Shown here piece after piece: positions 21,606 through 33,842 of a stretch of DNA of 64,000 nucleotides. The position numbers were made by a program, and so were the translations under genes. The notes under the pieces were generated by a model. The model was not told where the DNA came from, did not search any database, and saw nothing but the letters and a program-made list of their open reading frames with translations. Origin of the DNA: Begonia masoniana (taxonomy: Eukaryota > Streptophyta > Magnoliopsida > Cucurbitales > Begoniaceae); contig CM039506.1 of the NCBI GenBank assembly GCA_022432975.1, forward strand, positions 17,372,121-17,436,120, given 5' to 3'. The stretch's first letter is position 1; every line of letters begins with the position of its first letter.

Positions 21606-24141
21606 TGTGACAGCCCGAAACCGGAACCCGATCGGAGTCCGAGATCCAAGCCGTCACTCCAGGACAGAAAACGGATAACGGTGACTATAAATTTTTTTTT
21701 AGAACAGACAGCGTTACTGGAACAAAAGGACGGAAAAACATTTACCAAATGCACTGGACAACTTATGAAAACCAACTGAGCTTTTAGAACTTCACAGAAG
21801 AACAGAAATAAAATGACAGAAGACGTGTACTATCAATGCAAAAACCTAAACATAAAATTTTACAGAAAGGGAGGGACTACGGTGATTAACAAAATTTCAG
21901 AATCACAGAGAAAGAGAAACAGAAACTAACTCAGAGCTGAGATTATAGGAATGAGTGACTAAAATGAAGAAACGGAATTAAGCAGGAAAAATAGAAAGAA
22001 CATGAATAAACTGAGGCAAACAGAAGAAATTTAAAGTTGGGCGGAAGAGGTGGTGACGTCAGCCGGAAGATGGGTGACGTCAGGCAGAAGATTAAAGCTA
22101 TCGGGGGATTCAGATACGACAAAAGACGAACAGTATTCAGCGGAAGAGGCTGAGTAAAACTGGGCGGAAAAGGTGGTGACGTCAGCAGGAAGATGGGTGA
22201 CGTCAGGCGGAGGATACAGACAGCAGACGGAATTCGGATGAGGTGATGACGTCAGCCGGAAGATGGATGATGTCAACCGGAAGATACAGATAGCAGAACA
22301 GACAACACCGAATGAGATGAAGACGTCATCGGATGAGATAATTGAACTGGGCGGTGGAGGTGGATGACGTCACCGGTGGATATACACTTAAACAGCAGTG
22401 GACGTGATCGGATGATATAGTCTAAAAGGGGCAGAGTTTGACAATTTTTAACAGAAAGACATACGGGCAGGGAGCATCAAAACAGAAGGCATAAGGGTTT
22501 CAAACCTTCTCAAAACAAGATTTTTGAAACACACTTTGCAGATGATAGATTTCAACTGACAGATTTAAGAAAAACAGACTGCATGGATAGCTCTAGAATT
22601 CAAGACCATCCACGCAAACCTTAAAACGGGAAAATATTCTAAAACGTTTCAGAACATTCAGGACATGAGTTCAACTGTCAAATACAGTGATTTCTAAAGT
22701 TGAGACATCAGAACTTGTACATTGTTCTAAAAGTAAAACCTCTGAATCAGTACAGAACCTAACATACAATTGCAGAATCTACCAAAAGAAGAGTTTTTAC
22801 AAAATTTTACAACACAACCAGAACTTCCAGAAGACTTTACAGATATAGACATTACAGAAAACTTAAACCTCGGGACAGAATTTGTCTGACTGCAGCAACC
22901 ACACCCCCATGAGCTCGATCCACCAGCCACCTATTCATCAGACTGAGGCACGAAGTCCTCATTTTCGGGTTAAGTACCTACATCAGAGAGGTCATCTATG
23001 AGCCTAAAGCTCAGTAAGAGCATAATAGATATGCAGTGATGCAAAATGCTATGCATGCGGTTTTCAGAAATACAGTGACAGTACAGAACATTATGTTTCA
23101 GTGGCAGAGGGGTATAAGTTGGGCTTATAGGGGAACAGGCAGTGCACGATAGGCACAACAGATTTTTAGAACAGATTCAGAACAGAAACAGTAGGCCAGT
23201 TCCCGTCCCGCAATTAACCGATACATTTTAGTCAGATTTTATCTTATTTAGTTTCAAACAGTGTACAGAAAACATTTGCATGTCTTTCAGAGAAAACGTG
23301 TATGCATGAACAGTGCTTGAACTTAAACAGGCAGAGAGCAGATGACAGAAATAACAGAACATACGGTGAAACAGAACATAGACAACTCAGAACATAACTA
23401 TAACCTTTCTACCCAAAATAACCCGACAGAACAGAAAACCTAGTACCTTCAAGATGTAGGGCCTTAAGGGCCAACCTACGGATATAAACTTACCTGTCTG
23501 TTGCAGAGTTGATAGTCCTGAACGTCTCGGAAATACTCGAACCTGTACATGCACGTTCAGAAAATAAAAAAGTTGCAAATGCTAACAAATCAGTTAGAAG
23601 AATTTGTTCCAAACTTATTCAAACCCTTAGAAAACAAATCGGTGTGTTTTCATCCAAAAACAGTGAGTTTTACCAAAGTATCACAATCCTTCACTCCAAC
23701 CAAAACTCACTTTAAACTTGTCCAAACTTGTTAGCATTTAAAAGATGCTTACCCTAGTAGAAAAATAGAAAGGAGCCGAGGAGATAGAAGTAGCTTCGAT
23801 GGCCGATTGTCGACTGGAAGAGAGAATGCCGAGAAGAGAATGGAGAGAGAGCAGAGAAGTGAAATGAAGAGGGTTTCACGTAGAAGGAGGAACTTAGCTT
23901 CTTCACCAAGTCGCCAGATGTCACTCAACCATTGGCTATCTCCCACCAACCTTAATTTCTCGCCAATTTACCATCCCATGCATTTTAAACTTAGTGTTTA
24001 GTTTAGTTACACATTAGTTTGGTTCTCCCCTCACTAAATGCTCCAACATTTTTACAATAAAGTTGTTATCGTGTTTATGGCAATTTAAATCCATACAATA
24101 ATTCAACAGATTATTACATGGCCAAAATGCCGGGTGTTACA
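21606..24141 (-). mobile_element. 3' LTR of element C
   Basis: About 2.5 kb. On the minus strand it starts TGTAACACCCGG at 24141 and ends GGGCTGTCACA at 21606. It holds at least six exact TGACGTCA palindromes between 22054 and 22372. The exon-like segment 23542-23494 (49 nt) is open, but the second segment, starting at 22977, meets a stop at once (TAA where the other copy has GAA). Hairpin TGAGC-CTAAA-GCTCA (plus-strand reading) lies at 22999-23013. Confidence 0.9.
22041..22375 (+). repeat. TGACGTCA-rich degenerate repeat in C 3' LTR
   Basis: Units of the form GTGACGTCAGCCGGAAGATG recur. Exact TGACGTCA palindromes occur at 22054, 22075, 22177, 22198, 22247 and 22365. The corresponding region of the right LTR (about 38812-39195) has one extra unit. 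Confidence 0.8.
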
Positions 24142-24155
24142 TTCCACCCACCTTA
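24142..24155 (-). other. Polypurine tract of element C
   Basis: On the minus strand TAAGGTGGGTGGAA sits immediately before the LTR start TGTAACACCC. Confidence 0.8.
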
Positions 24156-24181
24156 ACAGAAATTTTGTCCCCAAAATTTGC

Positions 24182-27100
24182 CTAAGCAAAGAGGTCCGGA
24201 TATTGGGCCCTAACATCCTCTTGTCTTTCCCACGTGGCTTCTTCCACATTATGATTGCACCACAAAACTTTCACCAATGGGACCACACGATTGTGTAACA
24301 CTTTAAGTGACATATCCAATATCTGTATAGGCCTTTCTTCATAGGTCAGCGTCGGCATGATATCAAAGTCCACCTGTTTCACGATCTGAGTTGGATCCTG
24401 TACGTACTTTCTCAGCATCGAAACATGGAAGACATTGTGAACTCCATCCATTGACGCTGGCAACTGTAGTCTGTAAGCCATGTTTCCCACACGCTTCAGG
24501 ATGGGAAAAGGGCCAATGAACCGTGGGCTGAGCTTTCCTTTCTTACCGAATCTCATTACGCCTTTGAAAGGTGACACTTTCAGGAATACCTCATCGCCCA
24601 CAACGAACTCTAAGTCTCTCCTCCTATGGTCCGCATAACTTTTTTGTCGACTCTGAGCAATCTTTATTTGTTGCTTGATAGCAGCTATCACCTCGGACAT
24701 CTACCGTAATATCTCAGGGCTGATAAGCTTAGTTTCTCCGACTTCATCCCAACACAATGGAGATCTACACTTTCTGCCGTAGAGAGCTTCATACGGAGCC
24801 ATACCGATTGTAGCCTGGTAGCTGTTGTTATAGGCGAACTCTACAAGGGGCAAATATCTACTCCAAGGAGCATGAAATTCCGGCACGCACGACCTTAGCA
24901 TATCCTCAAGTATTTGGATTGTTCTTTCAGACTGCCCGTCCGTCTGTGGATGAAACGTCGTGCCGAAATCCAACCTGGTGCCCAGGGAGTTCTGCAAACT
25001 TCTCCAAAATCTGGAAGTGAATCTGGGATCACGGTCTGAGACGATCGACACCGGAATACCATGCAGCTTAACAATCTCACTGATGTACAGTTCTGCGTAC
25101 TGATCCATGGAGTACGTCGTCTTCACAGGTAGAAAGTGGGCCGACTTCGTCAACCTTTCCACTATGACCCAAATGCTATTATGGCCTTTAGCTGTTCTTG
25201 GAAGGCCAACAACAAAGTCCATTGTGACATTCTCCCATTTCCATTCGGGAATCGGAAGAAGCTGAAGTGTTCCACTTGGTCGTTGATGTTCAACTTTGAC
25301 CTGTTGACATATCATACAAGACTCCACATACTTGGCCACTTCATTCTTCATATTCGGCCACCAGAAGTGTAGTTTTAAGTCTTGATACATCTTCGTGCTT
25401 CCAGGATGCACAGAGAAAGAAGATGAATGGGCTTTTGACAAGATGTTCTTCCGTAGCTCTTCATCTTTCGGAACATACCATCTATTTTTGAACTTCAGAA
25501 TTCCATCTCCCGAATAACTGAAATCGGAAGAAGCCATTGGTACCTTGCCCACCATATCAGCCATCTCTTTTGAATTTGTCTTCTGGGCTTCCTTAATTCG
25601 GTCCAGGACGGTGGGCCGTAGCGTCAAGTTTGCTAGTATGGCCGATAGCCCAGAAACTGTCTCCATATCGAACTTCTGTATCTCAGTCCTCAAAGGCATC
25701 GACACGGCCGGTATAGCAGGTTGCATAGTATCTGACATCCTGCTCAATGCATCGGCTACTACGTTAGCTTTACCTGGGTGGTATTTAATCTCAACATCAT
25801 AATCTTTTACAAATTCTAACCACCTCCTTTGTCTCATGTTTAACTCCTTTTTAGTGAATATGTATTTTAAACTCTTGTGATCAGAAAACACCTTGCATGA
25901 TTGTCCGTAAAAGTGGTGCCTCCATACTTTCAGTGCAAACACAACTGCCGCTAACTCAAGATCGTGAGTAGGGTAGTTTTGCTCGTGGTTCTTCAATTGT
26001 CTGGATGCATATGCTACAACTTTCCCTTCTTGCATCAATACGCATCCCAAGCCAATCTTGGAAGCATCACAATATACGCAGAATTTGCCGTCTTCAATCG
26101 GCAATACTAATAGAGGAGCAGTGGTTAATTTTTGTTTGAGTGTCTGAAAGCTCATCTCGCAATTTTCAGACCACTTGAATTTGATATCCCTCCTCGTCAA
26201 GCTGGTCATAGGCTTCGCTATCACAGAAAATCCCTTGATGAACTTCCTGTAATAACCAGCTAATCCGATAAAACTCCGCACCTCACTGGCATTGCTCGGT
26301 CTTGGCCATTCCTTCACTGCCAGAATTTTGGCTGGATCCACAGACACTCCTTTAGCAGACACCACGTGGCCTAGGAAATTAATCCTATGCAACCAGAATT
26401 CACACTTTGATAGCTTGGCATATAATTGATGCTGTTTTAGAGTTGACAACACAATATCCAAGTGCTCTTTATGCTCTTCCTCGTTCCGAGAATAAATCAG
26501 GATGTCGTCGATGAAGACGATTACAAATTTGTCCGAGAACTCCTGAAATATCCTATTCATCAAGTCCATAAATGCCGCGGGGGCATTAGTCAACCCGAAC
26601 GACATCACCAAAAACTCGTAATGTCCGTACCGGGTCCTGAAGGCGGTCTTTGGAATATCATCAGCTCTGACCTTCAACTGGTAATAGCCGGAGCGTAAGT
26701 CAATCTTAGAAAATACCCGAGCCCCTTGTAGCTGGTCAAATAAATCATCGATTCTCGGCAACGGGTACTTATTCTTGATCGTCAACTTATTTAGCTCACG
26801 GTAGTCAATACACATTCGTAGGGACCCATCCTTCTTCTTGACAAACAAGACGGGAGCACCCCACGGAGAGAAACTAGGGCGCACAAAACCCTTATCCACC
26901 AATTCCTTTAGCTGAGCCTTCAACTCCCTCAGCACAATCGGTACCATATGGTACAGATTCTTCGATACGGGTTTAGCACCAGGGTATATGTCAATCTCAA
27001 ACTCAATTTCACGATCAGGTGGCAATCCCGGTAGGTCATCTAAGAAAACCTCTGAGAAGTCACGTACTACCGGAATATTCTGAAGTTCCACCTCATTTTG

Positions 27101-27430
27101 CCTTTGTACATCCACTACGTGGGCCAGGAATCCGATGCACCCTGACTTCATCAGCCGTTGAGCTTTTAAGGAAGATATAACAGGCATACGGTGTCTCTTC
27201 GGTACTGCCTGGTAAGAGAATTCTACCTCATTCGGGCGTTTAAACGACACAAGCCCGGACCTACAGTTGATGGTGGCGTGATGTCTAAACAGCCAATCCA
27301 TCCCCAGAATCACATCGTATCCTTTCATACTGATAACGATAAGACTGGCATACAACTTCTGGTTTCCTACTGACACTATATCACCCCGTACCACCTGCTC
27401 GGAGTGCATAAACTCTCCGAACGGTAGCAT
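24182..27430 (-). pseudogene. pol: Element C pol: protease end, RT, RNase H, integrase, chromodomain-like tail
   Basis: Read on the minus strand from 27430. It covers the end of protease (GMDWLFRH), RT (MCIDYRELN, catalytic FIDDILIYS), RNase H ([22 protein letters not shown]), the integrase zinc finger (CMICQQ) and the integrase core ([25 protein letters not shown]). A TAG at 24703-24701 interrupts just after ISPEIL. The frame then continues from 24700 through KVSPFKG and the tail (VKVLWCNH, ATWERQED), ending at 24182. Relatives have Gln codons here, so the stop fits CAG to TAG. Apart from this stop and the upstream frameshift near 27465-27475, more than 900 residues remain readable. Confidence 0.92.
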
Positions 27431-28405
27431 AATGCTGTAGGGCTGACGACGTACAATTAACCTTCTGTCTAACTACGAAGTCCATGGCCAAAAATGAATG
27501 TGTGGCCCCCGTGTCCCACAAGGTATAAGCAGGTGTATCACATATAATAATTGTACCGGTAATTGCCATGTGCAGATCAGCATCATCAACATCTTCCATC
27601 ATTGCAAACACTCTCGGCACGACTTGACCTGTTCTGGTGTCGGGCATTGGGCAATCCCGAACAAGATGGCCTCCTTTGCCATATCAGAAACATTGGCCGG
27701 TAGCAAGCCTGCATTCTCCTTTGTGAGGCTTCTGGCACCGCGGGCATACTGAAAGTTGAGGAGCCCCCATTGGTCTCTTTCCTTTGTCTTGATAAAGGAT
27801 GGCTTCATTGGGCCTTTTAATGCCCCTGTTTTGTTGCTGTTGAGGTTGTAAATTTTGGCCCCTTTGCTGTTGTTGCTGTTGCTGTTGAGGAACATGTCAA
27901 ATAATCCCTCTTGTTGAATCCCTCTGTCTCTGAGACTTTATTTGTAAGGCTTCCAACTGATAAGCCTTTACCAACACCTTCACATACGGTGCCTCATCGA
28001 ACCCTCCAGTTGTGATTCCTCTCAAAAGGTCCATCTTCAACCCTTGAATGAACTGGTGCACTTTGATCTCATCGGTGGCCACCAAGTGTGTTGCATATCG
28101 GGACAATGACCCAAATTTCTGAACATATTCGGCCACTGACCCATACTATCGCAGCCGAGAAAATTCGAGCAACTTTTCCTTCCTCACTCCCCGATCAAAG
28201 TACTTTTCGTAGAAGATTTTCGTAAATCCATCCCAGCTTAATGCCACGGTAGTGGACTGCACCGTGTCCCACCAAAATCCAGCACTTTCGATGAGATAGA
28301 ATGTGGCTCAATTAACCTTCTTGTTGTCTTCTACTTCTGCATATCTGAACATCTTTTCCATTGTTCGAATCCAGGTTTCAGCAGGGGTCGGGTCTGTAGA
28401 CAGTC
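27381..28405 (-). pseudogene. gag: Element C gag (3' part) and protease, broken
   Basis: This continues gag from the right side of element D. After the D insertion at 28405 it reads the capsid region (TWIRTMEKMFRYAE, FWWDTVQ, GSVAEYVQKF), a Gln-rich linker, a zinc-knuckle region, then protease with DTGATHSF. Breaks seen: TGA at 28310-28308, TAG at 28148-28146 (LR-stop-YGSV, where element D has LRQTGSV), TGA at 27686-27684 inside the zinc knuckle with loss of its second Cys (Tyr instead), and a one-base frameshift near 27465-27475 after the protease active site. None of these would allow a full gag-protease product. Confidence 0.85.
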
Positions 28406-29568
28406 TGTAACGACCCGAGGAGGATCATCACGTGTCATGACTTTCCTTTAAACTTATCCGTACTTTTATACCTCTGTAATCGGTGTATATATTTTTTTTT
28501 ATATATATATCAAATCTCATTCTAACTTAACTTAAGTTCGCTGAACAACCACATTTAACTTTCACTCCTGCCGGTCGCTAAACGACAAACATCCAGTTGT
28601 TCTACCGGCCTGCACGTGCATCTCACATGATTCATTAGACATCTATCGGCAGGCACACATATTTGCATCTGCCGATGGTCACGTGCATCACGCGTGACCA
28701 ATTAAATCATCACTCAATTACAACGACAAAAGACTGACTTATCTACCGATGACAAGGCACTCCATCTGCCGATGGCAACACACAACATCTGCCGATGGCA
28801 TTTATACTACATCTTCCGATAGATTAACTCACATCATCTGCCGATGACGTGGCACTACATCTTCTGGTAGATTAACTCACATCATCTGCCGATGATGTGG
28901 CACTACATCTTCTGGTAAGGCGGAATGACATTTCCATCTTCCGGTATCTTGACCTACTACACATGCCGATCTCTAGGCATATCGTCTGCTGATGACGTCA
29001 GCCGGAAGACAAATACTTTTCCTCTTCCGATGACGTCCTCCGGAAGACAGACTTACCCGACTCCCATCACAATCCTCCTGTCGATTTCTACACTTCAAAA
29101 TAACACATCTCCTGCCGATAGACAAGTACTTTCATCTACCGACTACTAAACATTAACCTAACATCTTCTTCTTCCGGTAGACAAGCAAACTTCATCTACC
29201 GATTTCTAAACTCCATAATAACACTCACACCTTCCGATAGACAAATACATTTCGTCTACCGGCAGCACAAACATCATAACTTCAAACTTAATACCGGGAC
29301 ACCAACAGAATAAACCACAGATTCATTAAAACTCATACAGCGGAAGACTTAGTTAAAATCACTCATTCTATATTCTTATAATATACTCATAATCAGTATT
29401 CAAGCTAGACAAGTTCAAGCTCCATAATCATAAGTAACATCATCCTACTTAAACTTTTATGTTCATAGTTATCATTAAAACCTTAAGAGTAAAACCAGAG
29501 GGTCATAATCGCCATCCAGCCACAGACTTTCCACCCTGAGCACCTTCCAGCAACCAGCTTAAACTTCA

Positions 29569-30273
29569 TCCTCAACTTTGTATTCCTCACCTGATATTTC
29601 TTCACCTACATCGTAAGGTGTAACTGTAAGCCTAAGGCTTAGTAAGGAATGCAAACTATTATGAGTTCATGAATGCATAACTTGGAGAAAAACATGCTCA
29701 TAAGTCTTTTCTTTTCACGTACTTGTTCTTAATCATCATTCATAATCGTATCTCGTATTCATTGTTCATAATCATCATTCGTAGACATGCTCATATTCAT
29801 CATTCCTTTCATCATTCATATTCTTCATTACATTATGTGGTTTAAGGGAGGATTTGTGCCGGTAAAGGGGGTTCGACAGTGAGTTTGATCATGGTCCCTA
29901 CTGCGGGTCGTATTCATATGTCCTACTGCGGACTGTGACATACGCCGAACCACCCCCAACCCTCACTTAACCACGTTGCATAAGTTTTATCTTCTTATTT
30001 TATTCATGAGAAAACATATTTCAAAACATTTTCATATGCTTGAGAAGTAAAACATGATGCATAACATAAATGCACTTAATCATCGAACTAAGAAAGGGGA
30101 GAACATCAGAATAACATAACCATATCCATCGACATTTCATCAAACATATAGAAGACAACGTTCACTAAATCTAACATAGTCCTTTGATGTAGGGCCCTAT
30201 TGGCCGGAAACTTAGTACATTCACTTACCTGGATCCTTAGCAACTTGAATCACTTTCTCTTCAACTTCTTCAC
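29569..30273 (-). other. Candidate spliced mini-ORF and structured intron in LTR D
   Basis: On the minus strand TTTTAG precedes a 45-nt exon-like segment (30273-30229) ending CCAG|GTAAGT. A second starts at 29605 after GATGTAG and is open to TAA at 29571-29569. The joined frame is open and very acidic (DPGEE, then KVEDEV before the stop). The gap holds stem GGCC/GGCC (30205-30193) and a 6-bp hairpin TAAGCC-TTA-GGCTTA (29641-29627). The strands around 30181-30193 and 29605-29618 share an 8-nt complementary core. The right LTR repeats this (37379-37335 and 36711-36665). Confidence 0.55.
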
Positions 30274-30716
30274 CTAAAACATTCCACATTATAGTAGTTA
30301 AAATCAAGTCCTAAAAGTTCTGATCGAAAGTCATCCTAGAATCTAGCAGCTAAGGTTCTCTGTGCAGTCTGAAATCCAAAACCGAAACAGCTAGATATAG
30401 CTATCGATTAAACGGGGTCGGTTATATAAAAGGTCCAGAATCGATTTAAAGGTGGCATTACCAAATGAAGATAAGGAACGATAACCAACTGACTTAGCCA
30501 TTGAAGAACTCGAAAGTACAAGTTCAACTGAAAACAGAGTTCTAAATGACTACCCGGCATCTACATTGTCAGAATCTTACCTAGAATGCGGGTTACCGGA
30601 GTAGAGGCTGAAAAACCAGTTGCTGGGGAGGAAGAAAGTTCCAGAGAAGAAGGGAGTCGCCGAGAGGAAATGTCGGCTGCAGTGAGGTTTAAATGAGATT
30701 TAAGGTTTCCATTTTC

Positions 30717-30724
30717 TATTTATA
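30717..30724 (-). promoter_or_regulatory. Candidate TATA box in LTR D
   Basis: TATAAATA on the minus strand, about 150 bases upstream of the first AGGTAAG donor-like site of the LTR. The right LTR has the same motif at 37830-37823. Confidence 0.5.
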
Positions 30725-30882
30725 CCTAATCCTTCAGTCTTTATTACAAAATTGCCACTCAACCTAGTTTTACTCAACTTGTAATGAATTTGCCTCAACA
30801 TTAAATTTAATCATAAAGGTTAAATAAAGGGTAACAATGAGAATGGTCAGAAAATCACCTGGCCGAAATGTCGGGCGTTACA

Positions 30883-30896
30883 TCCACCCCTCCTTA
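30883..30896 (-). other. Polypurine tract of element D
   Basis: On the minus strand TAAGGAGGGGTGGA lies directly before the 3' LTR. Confidence 0.85.
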
Positions 30897-30919
30897 AACA
30901 AAATTTTCGTCCCCGAAAA

Positions 30920-32115
30920 TTGGTCAAGCAAAGAGTTCTGGATACTTGTCCAACATATCCTGCTGCAGTTCCCATGTAGCTTCTTCAATACCATGATTCT
31001 TCCACAAAACCTTAACCAACAAGATTTCCTTATTCCTTAGAGTCTTCACTGCAGAATCCAAATTTGTACTGGTTTCTCTTCATACACCAAATTAGGCTCA
31101 ACTTCAATTTCCATTGGTTTAACAACTTGAGTCGGATCACGTATGCATTTCCTTAGCATAGACACATGAAAGACATTGTGAACCTTTTCCAAAGATGGAG
31201 GCAAAAGTAACCTATAGGCTGTACTGCCAATTCTTGCTAAGACAGGGAATGGTCCAACGAATCGTGGATTAAGCTTTCCCTTCTTACCAATCTTAAGACT
31301 CCTCTAAATGGTGAAATCTTCAGGAAAACTCATCACCAACAGAAAACTCAAGATCTCTTCTTCTTGGTCCGCATAACCTCTGTCGAATTGGCAGTTAACA
31401 TATTTCCTACTGACCAGTAATGCTTCTTTACATATGTTGTAGAATCTCAGGGCCCAATGATTCGCTCTCGGCCCAATAGCTTCGCCGTCACCAACTTCAT
31501 CCCAGTACAAGGGTGACCTGCATTTCCTACCATACAAAGCTTCATAGGGTGCCATACCAATTGTGGACTGATAACTGTTGTGTAAGAAAACTCAATCAGA
31601 GGTCGGTGTGTCTACTCCAAGATGCCTGAAAGTCTAGAACACAGCCCTTAAATATCCTCGCGTATCTGAATGGTTCTCTCGGATTGTCCATCTGTCTGCG
31701 GGTGAAAAGCGGTGCTGAAGGATAACTTTGTGCCTAAGGTACCTTGTAAACTTTTCCAGCATCGGGAGGTGAATCTAGGGTCACGATCAGAGACTATGGA
31801 TACGGGAATCCCATGCAACCTGATAATTTCTTGGACATAAAGGTTAGCAAGTTGATCCATCGTGTAGGTTGTCTTGACAGGTAAGAAATGAGCCGATTTC
31901 GACAGTCTATCAATCACTACCCAAATACTATCATGTCCCTTAGTTGACTTAGGTAATCCTACAATGAAATCCATAGCTATGTGTTCCCATTTCCATTCGG
32001 GAATAGGTAGAGGTTGAAGGGTACCTCCTGGTCGTTGGTGCTCTGCTTTAACTTGCTGACATACTAAGCATGACTCTACACACATGGCAACATCCCTCTT
32101 CATATCGGCCACCAA
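30920..32115 (-). pseudogene. pol: Element D integrase and chromodomain-like tail, multiply frameshifted
   Basis: Minus strand. From 32115 it reads the integrase zinc finger Cys pair (CLVCQQ) and core: catalytic Asp in AMDFIVGLP, Asp in VSDRDPRF, Glu in TDGQSERT. The frame breaks near 31648 after REDI. A further piece ([22 protein letters not shown]) is read at 31555-31480 in another frame. Between about 31480 and 30920, fragments matching the KVSPFKG, GPF.IL..G, HDVFHVSMLR and KVLW/TWE regions of relatives can be recognised, but only across several one-base indels. The start at 32115 is itself out of phase with the upstream RT-RNase H frame, because a base is missing after WWP near 32103. 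Confidence 0.85.
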
Positions 32116-33842
32116 TAATGTAATCTTAAATCTCGATACATCTTAGTACTACCAGGATGTACAGAAAAGGAAGACGAGTGAGCCTCGGCCAAAATCGACT
32201 TACGTAATTCCTTATCATCCGGAATATACCACCTATTCCTAAACATCAGAATACCATCCTTGGTAAGACTGAACTCCGAGGAGACATCCTTCTGCTTACA
32301 CACCATACTACTATTTTCCTTTGAATCTTTCTGTTGTGCCTCCTTAATTCTTTCTATGATAGTTGGTCTAATAGTAACATCGGCTAGTAAGGCTGACAAC
32401 TCTGGAACTAGTTCCAATTCAAACTTCTGAACTTCAGTCCTCAAGGGTGCGGACAAAACTGACACTGCGGGTTGCATTGTCTTTGACATCCTGCTCAAGG
32501 CATCGGCTACAGCATTAGCCTTACCCGGGTGGTACTTGATTTCAAAGTCATAGTCCTTAACAAATTCTAACCAACGTCTTTGTCTCATGTTTAATTCCTT
32601 TTGGGTGAAAAGATACTTTAAACTCCTGTGGTCAGAAAATACATCGCACTGTTGTCCATACAAGTAGTGCCTCCAAATTTTTAAAGCAAAAACAACTGCA
32701 GCTAGCTCTAAATCATGAGTGGGGTAATTCTGTTCATAACCTTTTAGCTGCCTAGAGGCATACGCCACAACTTTACCTTCTTGCATCAAAACACATCCCA
32801 AACCAATCTTGGATGCGTCACAATAAACACTAAATTTTCCTTCTTCAGTTGGGAGAGTCAATAATGGGGCTGTCGTTAACTTCTGTTTCAGTGATTGGAA
32901 GCTGTCTTCACAAGCTTCGGTCCAAGAGTACTTGAGGTCCTTCTTGGTTAAGTTGGTTAAAGGTTTAGCTATCATAGAAAATCCCTTAATGAACTTCCTA
33001 TAATAACCAGCCAGACCAAGGAAACTTCGAACTTCACTGACATTCTTTGGCTGCGGCCAGTCCTTAACGGCCTGAACCTTAGTTGGATCTACTGATATGC
33101 CCTCAGCAGAAATGACATGACCTAAAAAGTTGACCTTATCCAGCCAAAATTCACATTTGGACAATTTGGCATAAAGCTGCTGCTGTTTTAAGGTTGATAA
33201 TACTATTCTCAAATGTTCTGCATGGTCGGTTTCAGTCTGTGAGTATATTAAAATGTCATCTATAAACACAATTACAAACTTATCCAGGTACTCACGAAAC
33301 ACTCGGTTCATCAAGTCCATGAAAGCTGCAGGCGCGTTAGTCAGTCCAAATGACATTACAAGAAATTCATAGTGTCCGTAGCGGGTTCTGAAGGCTGTCT
33401 TTGGTATATCTCCTTCCTTAACTTTCAGTTGGTAATAACCCGAACGTAAGTCAATCTTTGAGAATACCTTAGCTCCTTGTAGTTGGTCAAACAGGTCATC
33501 AATCCGGGGTAAAGGATATTTATTCTTGACTGTCAGCTTATTTAGTTCTCTGTAGTCTATACACATTCTAAGAGAACCATCTTTCTTCTTAACGAAAAGG
33601 ACAGGTGCGCCCCAGGGAGAACTACTAGAACGTATAAATCCCTTGTCAACTAATTCCTGTAGTTGGACCTTTAATTCTTTCAACTCAACAGGTGCCATTC
33701 GATAAGGGTTCTTAGACACAGGTAATGCCTCGGGGTATGTATCAATCACAAATTCTATCTCTCTATCGGGTGGTAGTCCCGGTAAGTCGTCCAAGAATGC
33801 TTCAGGAAACTCTCGTACGGTAGGAATACCTTGTAATTCCAC
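32100..33842 (-). pseudogene. pol: Element D reverse transcriptase and RNase H
   Basis: A 580-residue open stretch on the minus strand. It runs from the protease-RT linker ([12 protein letters not shown]), through RT with [19 protein letters not shown] and the catalytic FIDDILIYS, the RT connection ([11 protein letters not shown]) and RNase H ([34 protein letters not shown]), into the first half of the integrase zinc finger (HPGSTK, YWWP). It is offset by one frame from gag-protease at about 33842-33850, and again from integrase at about 32103. RT and RNase H catalytic residues are all present. The first Met shown is not necessarily a start, because in this family pol is part of one gag-pol frame. 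Confidence 0.92.

Larger units (their letters stand above)
28406..30882 (-). mobile_element. 3' LTR of element D
   Basis: 2477 bp. The minus strand begins TGTAACGCCCGAC at 30882, and the plus-strand edge is TGTAACGACCC at 28406. It has a TATA-like TATAAATA at 30724-30717 (minus) and a 48-bp tandem pair at about 28821-28916. It also has many short ATCTGCCGATG/ATCTTCCG modules, one exact TGACGTCA (28993), and the exon-like/hairpin module 30273-29569. Confidence 0.95.
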
